DNA of 40,904 nucleotides from VFZS01 sp964353255 (GTDB lineage Bacteria > Acidobacteriota > Terriglobia > Bryobacterales > Bryobacteraceae). The stretch's first letter is position 1; each line of letters opens with the position of its first letter. The notes beneath the pieces were generated by a model, which made no database searches, was not told where the DNA came from, and saw nothing but the letters and a program-made list of their open reading frames with translations. The stretch is taken from contig CAYGVJ010000035.1 in the NCBI GenBank assembly GCA_964353255.1, positions 1-40,904 of the forward strand, written 5' to 3'. Below, one piece after another: positions 39,329-40,904 of this stretch. The position numbers were made by a program, and so were the translations under genes.

Positions 39329-40904
39329 TAGAATTGGAAGCGCAGCCCGAAGCGGACCTGCCGCTCCGCGGTAGCGCCGGTGATGCACATGAAGTTGTTC
39401 AAGGTCCGAAGGCTGCCATCGGGGTTGAGCACCATCGAGCCCGAACCGCTGCCCGGGTTGCTCCACCGCGGCGTGTTGGTGACGTTGGGAGACTCCGCCC
39501 GGAACTCGGCCTTGACCCGCTCCGTCACCCGGAACTCCTTGTACAGGGCCCCTGACATCTGCCAGAAACCCGGTCCATACAGGGCGTTCCGGCCCATGGT
39601 GCCCGGACGGTAAACGGGGTTCGCCGCATTGAAAGTAAAGAGCGGGTCCCGGAACGACATGGGGTCATAGTAGAGGAAGCCCGGCCCGCGCCCCTGGTCG
39701 ATCTTCTTGACCGGGGCGATCTGGTCCGCCGTCGTGTAGCAACCGATGCACCGCTCCGCCGCACTGCTGCCCGAGACGTTGAACGGCGTGCCGGTGTAAG
39801 CCGCGAAGCCGCTGGTGAGCTTCCAGCCGCCCAGGACCTTGTCGGCGATGCCGGTCAGGCTGTACCGCTTGCCCTGGCCAACCGGGAGCTCGTAGACCCA
39901 GCCCATCACGAAACTGTGCCGGCGGTCGCGGTTCGCCGGGGCGTAGTTGCGCGCCATCATCGGCTCCCAGTTCCAAGCGGCCGGTCCGGCCCAGCCATCG
40001 TCCTCGGCCATGTTCATGTAACGGCCCCAGGTGTAGGCGCCTTTCAGGTACAGCCCTTTGCTGAACGACTTGTTCAAGGTCACCTGTAAGGAGTTGTAGC
40101 TGCCGTAGGCGTAGCCGTCCCACATGTTCGCGGTATTGGTACGGCCATACAGTTTCGCCAGCGGCAGGTTTCTGGTATCGGCGCCCAGCCCGGGACCCAC
40201 CGTGTTGATGTTGCGGTAGATCATCTGGTGGATGGTGCGGGAAGCGACGTAGGCGGCCGAGATGACCGTATCCAGCGGCAGCTTGCGCTCGACGGTGAAG
40301 TTCCAGGACTGGATGTAGCCGCGAGTGAGCTTGCCACCCCAGGGGCTGCACGGCCCCATATCGAGGTTCAGCGGCAGCTCGAGGGTGCCCTTGCTGACGT
40401 CCGGAGTGGGAACGTCGGGGATGCCCTGGGCCAGGGTGTTGTACCAGCCGTAGCTGCTCTCCCGGAACGCGGCCCCCTCGGTGCCGGCGCCCCACGATCC
40501 GGACAGGCTCGCCGGATACTGGCCGCGGAGCGGGCGCGAGAAGGGCAGCGGATTATAGTTCAGCCCATAGCCGGCGCGGATGACGTTGTTTTCCCCGACG
40601 CGGTAGGCGAAGCCGAAGCGCGGGGCAAACAGCTTCTTGCTGACGGTAAAGCCCGCGTTTCGCGGAATGTTGCCTAGGCCGCCCAGTGAAACGATGTTGG
40701 TGTAGGGATTCCACTGCTCGATGCCGCGCTCGCCGCGGTTGATCAGCGGGTAGTACTCATAGCGCAGGCCCAGGTTCAGGGTCAGCCGCCGGCTCACCTG
40801 CCAGCGGTCGCGGAAGTACCACGCCAACTGCCACTCGCGGGTCTGCATGAGGAAGTACTGAATCGACTTGTTGTAGCTGGTCGCCAGGCCCAGCAGCGCG
40901 GTGG
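39328..40904 (-). CDS. TonB-dependent receptor, partial (5' end beyond window)
   Basis: The C-terminal 525 residues of an Oar-like TonB-dependent outer-membrane receptor. The frame is open to the right edge, so the N-terminus is outside. Landmarks are WYFRDRWQVSRRLTLNLGLRYEYYP, LFAPRFGFAYRVGENNVIRAGYG (as landmarks RDRWQVS and RFGFAYR), KLTRGYIQSWNFTVERKLP, KSFSKGLYLKGAYTWG and the terminal strand RQVRFGLRFQF with its C-terminal Phe. These match the barrel part of the receptor at 8810-11923 in style but not in detail. The final strand ends one base before the TPR gene begins, so the two are translated together. The ligand is unknown. Confidence 0.92.
   Translation of the reverse strand, partial: TALLGLATSYNKSIQYFLMQTREWQLAWYFRDRWQVSRRLTLNLGLRYEYYPLINRGERGIEQWNPYTNIVSLGGLGNIPRNAGFTVSKKLFAPRFGFAYRVGENNVIRAGYGLNYNPLPFSRPLRGQYPASLSGSWGAGTEGAAFRESSYGWYNTLAQGIPDVPTPDVSKGTLELPLNLDMGPCSPWGGKLTRGYIQSWNFTVERKLPLDTVISAAYVASRTIHQMIYRNINTVGPGLGADTRNLPLAKLYGRTNTANMWDGYAYGSYNSLQVTLNKSFSKGLYLKGAYTWGRYMNMAEDDGWAGPAAWNWEPMMARNYAPANRDRRHSFVMGWVYELPVGQGKRYSLTGIADKVLGGWKLTSGFAAYTGTPFNVSGSSAAERCIGCYTTADQIAPVKKIDQGRGPGFLYYDPMSFRDPLFTFNAANPVYRPGTMGRNALYGPGFWQMSGALYKEFRVTERVKAEFRAESPNVTNTPRWSNPGSGSGSMVLNPDGSLRTLNNFMCITGATAERQVRFGLRFQF

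Overview
This window reads as high-GC, tightly packed chromosomal DNA of an acidobacterium, most probably Bryobacterales/Solibacter-like. That placement is inferred from family content, not from a marker search. The supporting families are a Solibacter-type TIGR03437-like secreted protein, two large TonB-dependent receptors (at least one with an N-terminal carboxypeptidase-regulatory-like domain), a CRTAC1-type FG-GAP/ASPIC-UnbV protein, a PEP-CTERM protein and many Tat or lipoprotein leaders. Promoters that can be recognised use -10 boxes of the TACAAT/TATAAT/TATACT type. No phage, insertion sequence with a transposase, or CRISPR array is visible.

Layout, left to right. 1-366: a MazF/PemK-like toxin (cut by the window edge) with its antitoxin. 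427-1012: secG followed by tRNA-Leu(GAG), the same neighbour pair as secG-leuU in E. coli. 1121-4949: a TPR/beta-barrel outer-membrane protein overlapping a secreted TIM-barrel glycoside-hydrolase-like protein, resembling the export half of a PGA/Pel-type exopolysaccharide system without a synthase. 4900-5877: pdxA, convergent. 5945-6155: an unusual 211-bp element with inverted-repeat ends and a string of small GC hairpins. 6235-11923: a translationally coupled trio of a PaaK-like adenylating enzyme, an NMT1/SsuA-like binding lipoprotein and a TonB-dependent receptor, ending in a 96-bp palindrome.

12037-20427 (minus strand): a cytochrome c maturation operon ccmE-ccmF-orf-ccmA-ccmB-ccmC-ccmD, coupled to a Tat-exported ManD-like enolase-superfamily protein and followed by the TIGR03437-like protein. 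CcmE carries the CxxxY motif in place of the haem-binding histidine, and no ccmG/H/I is present, so this looks like the System I* variant. 20495-21106: a DUF433/DUF5615 toxin-antitoxin pair. 21167-25658: a secreted S9 peptidase divergent from phosphoketolase.

25911-32541 (minus strand): an efflux operon of a TetR regulator, an HlyD/AcrA-type adaptor and one 1582-residue polypeptide joining an RND pump to a TolC-like outer-membrane factor. Two tandem TTAGC-N4-GCTAA-type operators precede tetR. 32583-34250: a secreted M19 dipeptidase, and a ribose-5-phosphate isomerase B with two in-frame starts, one adding a Tat leader. 34388-36260: a PEP-CTERM protein overlapping, tail to tail, a chimeric ECF-sigma-like protein that lacks its region 4 helix-turn-helix. 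36370-40904: the CRTAC1-like protein, then a TPR protein coupled to a second TonB receptor that runs off the right edge. A 28-bp palindromic repeat occurs twice. One copy supplies the ccmC stop codon and the other lies inside the signal-peptide codons of the TPR protein.

The gene content suggests a heterotrophic soil-type lifestyle with much envelope traffic: macromolecule and sugar uptake, peptide degradation, drug efflux, and respiratory cytochrome assembly.
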